This document shows positions 18,130 through 26,633 of a stretch of DNA of 64,000 nucleotides, piece by piece (within the stretch, counting starts at the first letter, position 1; the number at the start of each line of letters is the position of its first letter). Source of the stretch: Candidatus Sulfotelmatobacter sp. (GTDB lineage Bacteria; Acidobacteriota; Terriglobia; Terriglobales; Acidobacteriaceae); the NCBI GenBank assembly GCA_036500765.1, contig DASYBM010000017.1, forward strand, positions 186,001 to 250,000, read 5' to 3'. The position numbers and the translations under genes are program-made. The notes under the pieces were generated by a model. The model had not been told where the DNA came from. It saw nothing but the letters and a program-made list of their open reading frames with translations, and searched no databases.

Positions 18130-18300
18130 CTATTTATTTTTCAGAGTCTCCGCAGCGCGATTGATCCTGTCCCAAGTGATTGAATCATTTTCGATTTTCG
18201 TGTTCCCGTACGCAAAACTTCGCCGCTGTTCTTCCGCTTGCTCCGGCGTCATTTCAACCCTACGAGCCATCTCCAACAACTTGCTAAGCTCCTCGGACAT
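18130..18300 (-). CDS. Small Fic antitoxin (class I, VbhA/FicA-like role)
   Basis: A 56-residue helical protein starting at ATG 18298-18300, with AGGAGGAG upstream; a GTG at 18318 is less likely. It contains SFAYGNTKIENDSIT, which matches the inhibitory-helix motif of Fic systems ((S/T)xxxE(G/N)) except that Asn stands at the S/T position. The Glu in KIEN would point into the Fic ATP pocket and block gamma-phosphate placement. Gene order antitoxin-toxin and the tight spacing support a module. Confidence 0.72.
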   Translation of the reverse strand: MSEELSKLLEMARRVEMTPEQAEEQRRSFAYGNTKIENDSITWDRINRAAETLKNK

Positions 18301-18469
18301 CGCGCTCCTCCTGCCCACAGACCATGTGAACTAATGCTTATGCACTCTATTCGCTTGCAGGTTTCCAGTCAATACGGGTAAAGGTTTATGCCTCTAGCCG
18401 TAACCAAGATGTGCAAAATGGGGATTAAACTGCAAATCGGAACTGCGAAAGCGGCTTCGTGGGTCCCCC

Positions 18470-20737
18470 TCACGCCCGCGGCAGCGGCCCATGCTGAAAG
18501 TGATACTGCAGAATCCGCGCCGCCAGCGCCGGACTCACCGTCTCTCCCCGGTGCTCAACCGTTCTTACCACTTCTCCCCGGCACACCACTTCCGTCGCCG
18601 ATAGCCCCGCAATTTCCGCCGGCAGCACCAGATTGATCTCCACCTGCGCGCTCGGCTGCAACACTTCATCGGCTTCAAACAACAATCCCGACCGGCTGAT
18701 ATTTTCCGTTTTTCCCACATGCCACTCGTTCTCGCCCAGTCGGCGATAACGCAGCGGCAGGTGCAGTTGAAATCTTTCCGCACGCGCCGGCGGAATTCTC
18801 CGGGCACGCGAACTGTCTTGGGGGGCTGTGGATTGCATTCCCATGGCGACCTCCGGACTAGTTGGAGTAGCATCGAGCACTTCGCGCACTATGCTTTTCA
18901 GGTCGCGAAGGTTGAAGGGCTTCTGGAGCAGGCGTATCCCCGCGTCCATGATGCCGTTGTGTCCGATCACATTTTCCGTGTAGCCGGACATGTACAGCAC
19001 TTTCATGTTCGGCCGAATTTCAGAAATACGTTGCGCCAGTTCTCGCCCATTCATGCCCGGCATAATCACATCGGTCAGCAGCAGATGAATCGTCTTCTCA
19101 TGCGCGACCGCAATCTGCATCGCGACCGCTCCATCGGCTGCCTCAATCACTTTGTATCCCTGCTTCTCCAGATATTGCCGCGCCAGGTAGCGCAGGTTAG
19201 CCTCATCTTCCACCAGCAGGATCGTCTCCGTCCCCGGTTCCACTTTGCGCTCCTCGATCGGCGCCGCGGCCACAGGGGCTGCCGCTTCGCCCGTCGCCGC
19301 CACGCGCGGCAAATAAATCTTGAACGTCGTCCCTCGCCCTACCTCGCTCGACACCCAGATATATCCTCCACTCTGCTTGACGATGCCATACACCGTCGAC
19401 AGCCCAAGACCCGTTCCCTTCGTTCCCTTCGTGGTGAAAAAAGGTTCGAAGATGTGAGACTGGGTTTCGGTATCCATGCCGGCGCCGGTGTCGCTGATGG
19501 CGACCACAACGTACTCCCCGGCCCGCAACGGTGCGTGATAGCGCGCGTACTCGTCATCCAGCGTGATGTTCGAGGTCTCGATCGTCAGTTTCCCCCCCGA
19601 AGGCATCGCATCGCGCGCATTGACCGCCAGGTTCATGATGACTTGTTCGATCTGTCCCGCGTCGGCGCGCACCGGCCACAATCCTTGTCCCGGCACCATG
19701 ACGAGATCAATGTCTTCGCCGATCATGCGCGTCAGCATTTTTATATTTTCCGTCGCGACGTCGTTCAGATTCACTACCCGTGGCGCGAGCATCTGCTTGC
19801 GGCTGAAGGCCAGCAGTTGCCGGGTGAGCGACGACGCCCGTTCCGCCGCGCTGGCAATTTCCTGCGCCGGACCGCGCAGGTTCGGTTCCGCTCCCAACCG
19901 CTCCAGCAAAAATTCCGAATAACCGGAAATCACCATCAGCAGATTGTTGAAGTCATGCGCAATGCCGCCCGCCAGCCGGCCCACTGCTTCCATTTTTTGC
20001 GATTGCCGCAGTTGGTCCTCCAGCACCCGCCGCTCGGTCACGTCTTCGGCAAACAATTCGAACACCACGCCTTCTTTGCCATTCGCCACCGAACGCCCGG
20101 AGACGCGAACCACGGTCGTAGTGTTATCCCCGCGCTTCCATTCCGCCGTCAGTCCCTTGAAAGGCGCTGAAGAGCGCAGATAATCCGCAAGGTCGAACCA
20201 TTTTTCCTGTTCCGCATACAGCCCAAAAATGTGCTGCCCGATCAATTCGTCAGAGGAAGTCCCGAGCATGTCAAGAAAGGCAGGATTCGCATCGAGAATC
20301 TTGCCGGCGGAGTCGCACCGGCAAATCCCGTAGGGCGCGTTAGTGACCAGCGACCGGAAGTTCAGCTCCGACAGCCGTAAGTTCTCCTGGGAGGCGCGCA
20401 AGGCCGCATTCAGCCAGCAGATGAGCATCGCCACAAAAAAGAACAGCGAGAGCCGCAGGATGGCAGTCCGCAACTGCTCCGGCGTATGTCGTCCCGCGAG
20501 CGAAAAATAGGCCCCCACCGTCAGCGCGAATGAAGTGGCGACCAGTCCCGGCTTCCATCCCCCATACCATGCGCTCACCATCACTGCCACGCCAAACAGC
20601 GCGAGCCGGCTCTCCGACACGTCGGCGAGCATGACCGTGGGAATCAGCGCCAGAGCCGTACTCAGAACGGCCACCCCATATCGCAGAATGGGAGCGCGTG
20701 CCGGCGGGATGCGAAGTAGGGGGAGGGTTACTCGCAT
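18470..20737 (-). CDS. Membrane hybrid histidine kinase: TM-PAS-HisKA-HATPase-REC-PilZ
   Basis: A 755-residue sensor. Residues 15-112 hold four membrane helices resembling the DUF4118/KdpD membrane domain. PAS spans 120-235 ([19 protein letters not shown]). HisKA has [12 protein letters not shown] with phospho-acceptor His261. HATPase shows N-box [11 protein letters not shown]1 SDTGAGMD and G2 [12 protein letters not shown]. The receiver is at 505-622 with phospho-acceptor Asp556 and Lys606. A C-terminal PilZ domain (650-745) keeps NISRSG, the c-di-GMP D/NxSxxG motif. Receiver and PilZ on one kinase suggest that phosphorelay and c-di-GMP signals are combined. Confidence 0.9.
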   Translation of the reverse strand: MRVTLPLLRIPPARAPILRYGVAVLSTALALIPTVMLADVSESRLALFGVAVMVSAWYGGWKPGLVATSFALTVGAYFSLAGRHTPEQLRTAILRLSLFFFVAMLICWLNAALRASQENLRLSELNFRSLVTNAPYGICRCDSAGKILDANPAFLDMLGTSSDELIGQHIFGLYAEQEKWFDLADYLRSSAPFKGLTAEWKRGDNTTTVVRVSGRSVANGKEGVVFELFAEDVTERRVLEDQLRQSQKMEAVGRLAGGIAHDFNNLLMVISGYSEFLLERLGAEPNLRGPAQEIASAAERASSLTRQLLAFSRKQMLAPRVVNLNDVATENIKMLTRMIGEDIDLVMVPGQGLWPVRADAGQIEQVIMNLAVNARDAMPSGGKLTIETSNITLDDEYARYHAPLRAGEYVVVAISDTGAGMDTETQSHIFEPFFTTKGTKGTGLGLSTVYGIVKQSGGYIWVSSEVGRGTTFKIYLPRVAATGEAAAPVAAAPIEERKVEPGTETILLVEDEANLRYLARQYLEKQGYKVIEAADGAVAMQIAVAHEKTIHLLLTDVIMPGMNGRELAQRISEIRPNMKVLYMSGYTENVIGHNGIMDAGIRLLQKPFNLRDLKSIVREVLDATPTSPEVAMGMQSTAPQDSSRARRIPPARAERFQLHLPLRYRRLGENEWHVGKTENISRSGLLFEADEVLQPSAQVEINLVLPAEIAGLSATEVVCRGEVVRTVEHRGETVSPALAARILQYHFQHGPLPRA

Positions 20738-21040
20738 GCCCCCATCCTAGTTCTTAAGTTGAAAAACAGATACGTTACAGGAGTTCATTTCTTCTCGGCC
20801 CATCAGCAGTTCGCAGCAATGTCCCTTGGCCCGCGGTAGGACGCCCAGTTGGACAATGCCACGGCGTTTCCGCTAGCATCTCCTCCGGAATCCAGAGACG
20901 CGAACTAATCGTAAACTTGATTTTGATTTGGAAGGGCCGATCTCTAAGCTCGGCCTTGATTTGAAGCAGCGCGGCTTCAGCCGCGCCGAAAGGCGGCCCC
21001 TTAACCAACCCGGCTTTAGCCGCTGAAGCGACCACACCAC
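20738..21040. repeat. Intergenic region with inverted CGGCTTCAGCCG element
   Basis: No gene. At 20963-21030 inverted halves GCGGCTTCAGCCGC and CCGGCTTTAGCCGC surround AAAGGCGGCCCC, a common palindromic intergenic element; it ends just before nadD. Confidence 0.6.
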
Positions 21041-21745
21041 ATGAACATCGGACTCTTCGGCGGCACCTTCGACCCCGTGCATCGCGGACATCTCGCCCTT
21101 GCCCGCGCCGCACTCGAGCACTGCAAGCTGCACCGCATTCATTTCGTCCCCGCCAACGTCCCGCCCCACAAACAAAGCCAGCCGCTCTCGCCCTTCGTCC
21201 ACCGTTTCGCCATGCTCGCTCTTGCCACCGCGCCGGAAAAATCCTTCATACCGTCGCTGCTGGAAGCTCCCGAAGAAAATGTAGAGCCGGTCCGAAATAA
21301 TCCTCGCAAAGCGCGCGAGCTCAGGCCTAACTACACCATCGACACCATCCGCCGCCTGAAACAGTCGTGCAAGGGCGCCGACAAACTTTTCTTACTAATC
21401 GGCATGGACGCCTTCGCCGACATCGCGCAATGGCGCCAGTCGGAGGCAATATTCCGCGAATGCGAATTCGTCGTCGCCAGCCGTCCCGGCTATTCCCTCG
21501 CCGACGTAGCCAACGCTTTGCCCGAAAAACTCCGCCCTCGCGCCGAAGTGACTCGCCCATTCCACAAGCAGGCCGCCGCCGGAGACCTTGTGCTCCCCGG
21601 CGTGACTATCCACCTGCTCCCGGATCTGCGCCAGCCCGCCTCAGCCACCGCGATCCGCGAAGCCGCCGCCGCCGGCAAATCGCTCGCTCGTTTCGTCGAC
21701 CCACCCATCGCCGAATACATCAAGAAGATGGGCTTGTATAAATAG
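21041..21745 (+). CDS. nadD: Nicotinate-nucleotide adenylyltransferase
   Basis: Adenylates nicotinate mononucleotide to deamido-NAD. MNIGLFGGTFDPVHRGHLAL carries the nucleotidyltransferase H/TxGH motif (HRGH). Later motifs are FVPANVPPHK, RPNYTIDTIRRL, LIGMDAF and the terminal SATAIREAAAAG (SxTxxR), which binds phosphate. At 234 residues it is slightly longer than typical (about 200-215). It is usually followed by rsfS; here a tiny basic ORF and a sugar operon follow instead. Confidence 0.95.
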   Translation: MNIGLFGGTFDPVHRGHLALARAALEHCKLHRIHFVPANVPPHKQSQPLSPFVHRFAMLALATAPEKSFIPSLLEAPEENVEPVRNNPRKARELRPNYTIDTIRRLKQSCKGADKLFLLIGMDAFADIAQWRQSEAIFRECEFVVASRPGYSLADVANALPEKLRPRAEVTRPFHKQAAAGDLVLPGVTIHLLPDLRQPASATAIREAAAAGKSLARFVDPPIAEYIKKMGLYK

Positions 21746-21844
21746 CCTGCCTGCCAACATCGCGGGAACAGCCCGCACCCGGTATGATGATTTGGTTCGG
21801 AAATTCAGCCATGGGCGATGCTCCAGTGCCACTCAGCCTGGCGC

Positions 21845-21875
21845 CCCAGGCCAACGACCGACGACTAACGACCAA
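21845..21875. repeat. CGACCGA/CTAACGA heptad repeat copy
   Basis: Short run CCAACGACCGACGACTAACG immediately before the small ORF at 21891, same family as at 16302, 33561, 42875, 46872 and 58589. Confidence 0.7.
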
Positions 21876-21890
21876 TCACAGGAGAACACC

Positions 21891-22019
21891 ATGGCCCAGA
21901 ACCACTACGTCACCAAAGCAAAACGCCGCCAAAAGAAACGTAACCGCAAAGATCCCGCCGCAGCCACCATGAGCAAACTGCGAGAGCTCGCCGCCGCCGC
22001 GAAAAAGTCAGCCAAATAA
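21891..22019 (+). CDS. Small basic protein, 42 residues
   Basis: ATG 21891 is preceded by AGGAGAA (21880-21886). The product begins MAQNHYVTKAKRRQKKRNRK and continues with DPAAATMSKLRELAAAAKKSAK: about one third Lys/Arg, a basic helix then an Ala-rich helix. No family recognised. The composition resembles small nucleic-acid- or ribosome-binding proteins. The ribosome site and clean start support it as real; longer in-frame starts run into the repeat and are unlikely. Confidence 0.6.
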   Translation: MAQNHYVTKAKRRQKKRNRKDPAAATMSKLRELAAAAKKSAK

Positions 22020-22081
22020 ATTACACAAGGAACGATCTACGCCTTTGACAAAGGCCCATCCGTGCGTTTAATGTTCCGTGG

Positions 22082-22095
22082 CGTAAACGTTTACG
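22082..22095. promoter_or_regulatory. LacI-family-type operator upstream of the pentose operon
   Basis: CGTAAACGTTTACG is a perfect 14-bp palindrome with the central CG and AAACGTTT core typical of LacI/GalR-family operators. It lies 54 bp before the epimerase start. No LacI-family gene is in the window. Confidence 0.65.
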
Positions 22096-22148
22096 AGATC
22101 GTTATTGCTCTGCTATCGGCGCTGTGAGGTTCCTTCATTTCTTCCTCA

Positions 22149-22847
22149 ATGCTGCTCAAGACACTCCGCGAAGAGGTCCTGGAAGCGAATCTCGAATTGG
22201 TTCGCCGCGGTCTGGTGCTATATACGTTCGGCAATGCCAGTGGCATCGATCGCGGTGAAGGCCTCGTCGCCATCAAGCCCAGCGGCGTCCCCTATGAAGA
22301 GCTCACGCCGCTGCACATGGTTATCGCCGATCTCTCCGGCAAAATCGTCGACGGCAATCTGCGGCCATCTTCAGATCTGGCCACGCACCTGGAGTTGTAC
22401 AAAAACTTCCCCAGCATCGGCGGCGTCGCCCACACTCACTCCGAATACGCCACCGCCTGGGCCCAGGCCGAGACGCCGATCCCATGCTTCGGTACCACCC
22501 ACGCCGATTCCTTTCACGGTCCCATACCCGTCACCGAGCGCTTGAGTTCCAAAGCGATCGAGGGCGACTACGAACTCGAAACCGGCGCGGCCATCTGCCG
22601 CACATTCGAAAAACTCGACCCCAGCTCAATCCCCGCCGTCCTCGTCGCCGGTCACGCTCCCTTCTGCTGGGGAGCAACCGCCGCCGAGGCCGCGCACCAT
22701 GCGGTCATTCTCGAATATGTGGCCCGCCTGGCCAGCCACACGCTCTCCATCAACGCTCAATCCCGGCCGCTGGCGCGCGACTTGCACGATAAACATTTTC
22801 TGCGCAAACACGGCCGCAACGCCTACTACGGACAGGTAAAACCCTAA
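22149..22847 (+). CDS. araD: L-ribulose-5-phosphate 4-epimerase
   Basis: Class II aldolase-fold epimerase that converts L-ribulose 5-phosphate to D-xylulose 5-phosphate. Motifs: GNASGID, KPSGVPYEEL (phosphate binding), SSDLATHLELY, GGVAHTHSEYATAWAQ with the zinc-binding HTH, GTTHADSFHG, and later GHAPFCWG with the third His. At 232 residues it has the normal length. The stop overlaps the next start (TAATG). First gene of a five-gene pentose operon. Confidence 0.93.
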   Translation: MLLKTLREEVLEANLELVRRGLVLYTFGNASGIDRGEGLVAIKPSGVPYEELTPLHMVIADLSGKIVDGNLRPSSDLATHLELYKNFPSIGGVAHTHSEYATAWAQAETPIPCFGTTHADSFHGPIPVTERLSSKAIEGDYELETGAAICRTFEKLDPSSIPAVLVAGHAPFCWGATAAEAAHHAVILEYVARLASHTLSINAQSRPLARDLHDKHFLRKHGRNAYYGQVKP

Positions 22848-24610
22848 TGAATCCTGCTCTGCTGGTGCTGAGTACCGCTCCCACGCTGGTGCATCTGTCG
22901 CCCGTCGATCTGGTTATCATCGTTTTCTATTTCGCCCTCGTGCTGGCGATCGGCCTATACCTGAAAGAACAAGCCAATACCGGAGAAGATTTCTTTATGG
23001 CAGGCCGCGAAATGACGGCCTGGGTCGCCGGCCTCGCCTTCCTTTCGGCCAATCTGGGCTCACTCGAACTAATGGGGTGGGCCGGCAACTCTTACAAATA
23101 CGGCATCCTCGCCGCGCACTGGTACTGGATCGGCGCCATCCCCGCCATGCTTTTTCTCGCGCTGGTGATGATGCCCTTCTACCACATCTGCAAAACCCAC
23201 TCCGTCCCCGGCTACCTCAAACTGCGCTTCGGCCCCGGCGCTCAGGCCATCTCGTCCATTTCCTTCGCCTTCATGACCGTTTTGATGAGCGGCATCAACA
23301 TGTATGCCATGGCCGTGGTGATGCGCGTAGTCCTCGGCTGGAATATGAACACCAGCATCCTGGTGTCTTCTATCACCGTGGCAATCTATGTAGCGCTGGG
23401 CGGCTTGCGCTCCGCCATCTTCAATGAAGTCCTTCAGTTTTTCCTGATCTGGGCCGGAGCCTTGCTGATCCCAATCCTCGGATTGATCGAAGCCGGCGGC
23501 TGGAGCGGGATGAAAGCCAAGATTCTCCAGAACCTTACCGAGCAACAAGTCGCCAATCCCGGTTCCTACACCCACGCCTGGTCCACTCTCGGCAACTTCG
23601 CCGACAATCCCATGGGCATCAACTGGGTCGGAATTGTCTTTGGCCTCGGCATGGTGATTTCGATGGGATACTGGACCACCGACTTCCTGGTCGTGCAGCG
23701 AGTGCTCGCGGCGAAAGATCTGCGCTCGGCCAAACTCGCGCCCATCATCGGCGCGGCATTCAAGATGATGGTTCCCTTCATCGTGATCCTCCCCGGCCTG
23801 CTCGGTCTGGCTCTGTTGCGCGATCCGCACACTGGCAGCCTCCTGCGGCTCGTGCCCGCCGACCTTGCATGGTCCGATGCTGGGCAGGCGCAGGGCTTGC
23901 ACGGTTATGACGAAGTTCTGCCGCTGATGCTGGCCCGCTATTGCGGCCCCGGCCTGCTCGGCCTCGGCATCACCGCCTTGATTGCCGGATTTATGTCCGG
24001 CATGGCGGGCAATGTCAGCGCCTTCACCACGGTTTGGACTTATGACATCTACGGCGCTCTCATCAACAAGAATGCAACCGACGAATCCAAAGTCAGGATG
24101 GGCCGCTGGGTCACAATTATCGGCGTGGTCGTCAGCATTTTCACAGCCTACCTGGTGATGCACGCGCAAAGCATCATGGACTACGTGCAGTCTCTCTTCA
24201 GCTTCTTCATCGCTCCTTTGTTCGGCACGGTAATCCTCGGCATGCTCTGGAAGCGCGCCACTCCCGCCGGGGGATGGAGCGGGCTCTTAGCCGGAACGTT
24301 GTCTTCGGTCGGCATGTACGCCTGGGTGAAAGTAAATCCCGATGCAGTGCGCTACGTTGCATTGTCGTCTCAGGCGCAGGATCAAGCACAAAACATGTTT
24401 CGCGCGTTATGGTGCTGGCTCATTTGCGTGATCGTGACGGTGGTCGTGAGTCTGCTGACCAGGCCCAAGCCTGACGCGGAGTTGACCGATCTCGTCTACG
24501 GCCTCACGCCCATCCCGCACGAAGAAACAGTTTCGATCTTCCAGCGGCCCGCATTCTGGGGAGCCGTGGTAGCGATCGTATTTATCATTCTGCAAATTAT
24601 TTTCTGGTAG
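22847..24610 (+). CDS. Sodium:solute symporter (SSS family)
   Basis: A 587-residue Na+-coupled transporter with about 13-14 membrane segments. N-terminal VDLVIIVFYFALVLAIGLYL, FFMAGREMTAWVAGLAFLSANLGSLELMGWAG and the later LGITALIAGFMSGMAGNVSAFTT are SSS signatures with Na+-site small residues. The C-terminal hydrophilic stretch is followed by a last helix. The start overlaps araD by one base. Given its neighbours (epimerase, isomerase, ribulokinase), it likely imports L-arabinose or a similar pentose, or an oligomer of it. Confidence 0.92.
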   Translation: MNPALLVLSTAPTLVHLSPVDLVIIVFYFALVLAIGLYLKEQANTGEDFFMAGREMTAWVAGLAFLSANLGSLELMGWAGNSYKYGILAAHWYWIGAIPAMLFLALVMMPFYHICKTHSVPGYLKLRFGPGAQAISSISFAFMTVLMSGINMYAMAVVMRVVLGWNMNTSILVSSITVAIYVALGGLRSAIFNEVLQFFLIWAGALLIPILGLIEAGGWSGMKAKILQNLTEQQVANPGSYTHAWSTLGNFADNPMGINWVGIVFGLGMVISMGYWTTDFLVVQRVLAAKDLRSAKLAPIIGAAFKMMVPFIVILPGLLGLALLRDPHTGSLLRLVPADLAWSDAGQAQGLHGYDEVLPLMLARYCGPGLLGLGITALIAGFMSGMAGNVSAFTTVWTYDIYGALINKNATDESKVRMGRWVTIIGVVVSIFTAYLVMHAQSIMDYVQSLFSFFIAPLFGTVILGMLWKRATPAGGWSGLLAGTLSSVGMYAWVKVNPDAVRYVALSSQAQDQAQNMFRALWCWLICVIVTVVVSLLTRPKPDAELTDLVYGLTPIPHEETVSIFQRPAFWGAVVAIVFIILQIIFW

Positions 24611-24626
24611 CTGATAGGAGGGAACG

Positions 24627-24866
24627 ATGAAATCCGGCGGGTCGTTGTCCATTTGGTTCTTCATCGGCGTGTCGCTGGCTGTGAACGGAGCCATCATCTG
24701 CGCCACCGGAATTTACGAACTCGTGAATCCGCCCGAGCATCAAGTCGTGCTTTACAATCTGCACGCCAACGTCTGGTGGGGCGGAATCCTCCTGATTCTT
24801 GGCTTATTTTTCAGCCTGCGTTTTTCGCCCGCCCGCGAACGCGCCCGCATGGCCGGCAATTCCTGA
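24627..24866 (+). CDS. Small two-helix membrane protein in the pentose operon
   Basis: A 79-residue protein with two membrane helices: LSIWFFIGVSLAVNGAIICATGIYEL and NVWWGGILLILGLFFSL, joined by a short loop (NPPEHQVVLYNLHA). GGAGGG lies 7 bases before ATG. It is 16 bp behind the symporter. Function unknown; position suggests an accessory subunit of the transporter. Confidence 0.75.
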   Translation: MKSGGSLSIWFFIGVSLAVNGAIICATGIYELVNPPEHQVVLYNLHANVWWGGILLILGLFFSLRFSPARERARMAGNS

Positions 24867-24909
24867 GGGAACGATGTGAGCGCGCACGCACGAGATAAAC
24901 CGCCTGGTG

Positions 24910-24957
24910 TCATCCTGAGCGGAGCCGTTCTTCAGGCGAAGTGAAGGATCTCAGTCT
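24910..24957. repeat. Dispersed repeat, TCATCCTGAGC family
   Basis: TCATCCTGAGCGGAGCCG ... GAAGGATCTCAG lies inside the pentose operon between the small membrane protein and the isomerase. Close match to the copy at 44573. Confidence 0.85.
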
Positions 24958-25017
24958 CAACCGGCCCAGCGCGTTAGCCCGAAGCGAGACACCTATATCT
25001 CTACAAGAAGGACTTTT

Positions 25018-26433
25018 ATGCCAGACAAAAAAATGACCATGGGCCTCATCGTCGGGAACCGCGGATTCTTTCCCGATCAACTCGCCAAATCCGGCCGCGA
25101 AGAAATGATCCAGGCGCTCGCCAAGGCCGGCATGGACTGCGTCGTCCTGGGCCCGGAAGACAGCAAACACGGCGCAGTCGAAACCCACGAAGAAGCAAAA
25201 AGATGCGCCGCTTTATTCCAGAAAAATCGCGACCGCCTCGACGGCGTAATCGTCTCGCTGCCCAACTTCGGCGACGAACGCGCCATCGCCGACACCATGC
25301 GCCTCTCGAAGCTCGACGTCCCCGTGCTGGTGCAGGCCACGCCCGACGACGCGGCTAACATGACTATCCTGCATCGCCGCGACAGCTTCTGCGGAAAAAT
25401 GTCGGCCTGCAACAACCTGCGCCAATACGGCATTCCCTATTCGCTTACGCGCCTGCACACAGTGAGTCCCGGGTCGCAGGATTTTCAAAACGACCTGGCT
25501 TGGTTCGCCGCCGTCTGCCGCGTAGCCAATGGCATGCGCAACCTGCGCGTCGGCAGCATCGGCGCGCGGCCCACTGCGTTCAATACGGTCCGTTATAGCG
25601 AAAAACTTCTGGAAGCCCACGGCATCTCCACCGAAACCCTCGACCTCTCGGAGGTTTTTGGCCGCATCGCGAAATTAAAAGATGATCAGGCCGGAGTGCA
25701 AGCCAAGCTCGCCGACATCCGCAAATACGTCACCACCGGCGGCGTTCCCGACGCGGCGCTCATCAAAATGGCGAAGCTGGGCTACGTCATCGATGACTGG
25801 ATGAAGTCGACCGACGTCAAAGTCAGCGCCGTGCAATGCTGGACGTCCATGGAAGAATATTTCGGCGTCGTCCCCTGCACCATCATGAGCATGATGAGCA
25901 ACAACCTGCTGCCCGCGGCCTGCGAAGTCGACGTCTGCGGCACGCTGAGCATGCACGCGCTCGCGTTGGCCTCGCAAACCCCCAGCGCCCTGCTCGACTG
26001 GAACAACAATTACGGCGACGATCCCAACAAAGCCGTCTGCTTCCATTGCAGCAACCTGCCTAAACATTTCTTTCAGGACGTGCGCATGGATTTCCAGGAG
26101 ATCATCGCCGGCACCGTGGGAAAAGAAAACACATTCGGCACAGTCGTCGGCCGCGTGAAACCCGGTGCGATGAGCTTCGCGAGATTCTCCACCGACGACA
26201 CGTCGGGCGTGATTCGCGGCTACGTTGGCGAAGGCTCGTTCACCAGCGACGCGCTGAACACATTCGGAGGCGTAGGCGTAGTGCAGATCGCCGATCTGCA
26301 AAAGCTATTGCACTACATCTGCGAAAACGGGTTCGAGCACCACGTAGCCGCCAACTTCTCGACGACAGCCGCCGCGGTGCACGAAGCGTCCATCCGCTAC
26401 CTGGGATATCAAATGCACTGGCACGGAAACTAA
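25018..26433 (+). CDS. L-arabinose/L-fucose-isomerase-family ketol isomerase
   Basis: A 471-residue protein of the fucose/arabinose isomerase fold. It has no classical AraA motif set but shows the family layout: an N-terminal Rossmann-like part (MGLIVGNRGFFPDQLAKSG), a middle part with SIGARPTAFNTVRYSEKLLEA, then SAVQCWTSMEEYFGVVPC and PAACEVDVCGTLSMHAL with an acidic metal ligand. The C-terminal WNNNYGDDPNKAVCFHCSN and GEGSFTSDALNTFGG complete it. Between epimerase and ribulokinase it is the best candidate to convert the aldopentose to ketopentose. Confidence 0.85.
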   Translation: MPDKKMTMGLIVGNRGFFPDQLAKSGREEMIQALAKAGMDCVVLGPEDSKHGAVETHEEAKRCAALFQKNRDRLDGVIVSLPNFGDERAIADTMRLSKLDVPVLVQATPDDAANMTILHRRDSFCGKMSACNNLRQYGIPYSLTRLHTVSPGSQDFQNDLAWFAAVCRVANGMRNLRVGSIGARPTAFNTVRYSEKLLEAHGISTETLDLSEVFGRIAKLKDDQAGVQAKLADIRKYVTTGGVPDAALIKMAKLGYVIDDWMKSTDVKVSAVQCWTSMEEYFGVVPCTIMSMMSNNLLPAACEVDVCGTLSMHALALASQTPSALLDWNNNYGDDPNKAVCFHCSNLPKHFFQDVRMDFQEIIAGTVGKENTFGTVVGRVKPGAMSFARFSTDDTSGVIRGYVGEGSFTSDALNTFGGVGVVQIADLQKLLHYICENGFEHHVAANFSTTAAAVHEASIRYLGYQMHWHGN

Positions 26434-26455
26434 GCAGAACGTCGCCCAAGAAAAG

Positions 26456-26605
26456 TAGCGCCACCGTCCCGGCGGCGGTCACGGCGGGCGTCGCGCCCGC
26501 CGCGCCGAGAGCGAGATGCCTTCAAAAAGGTCAGGCAGGCTCTCGCTGCCGGCACCGAGGGGCGTGACGCCCTCGGGACAGCCGGCGAGACGCCGGCGCT
26601 ACAGT
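26456..26605. repeat. 150-bp composite palindromic (BIME-like) element
   Basis: Outer arms GTAGCGCCACCGTCCCGGCG and, inverted, CGCCGGCGAGACGCCGGCGC plus TAC pair imperfectly. Inner arms GAGAGCGAGATGCC and GGCAGGCTCTC(GC) form a second hairpin. It fills the gap between the isomerase and ribulokinase genes. Confidence 0.7.
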
Positions 26606-26633
26606 TGCACAAGGTACAGGAGAGAACGTCTTT

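Noticed and set aside
23069..24169. Minus-strand frame opposite the sodium symporter
   Set aside because: Antisense shadow; His/Asp/Gly-rich composition typical of reversed membrane-protein codons.
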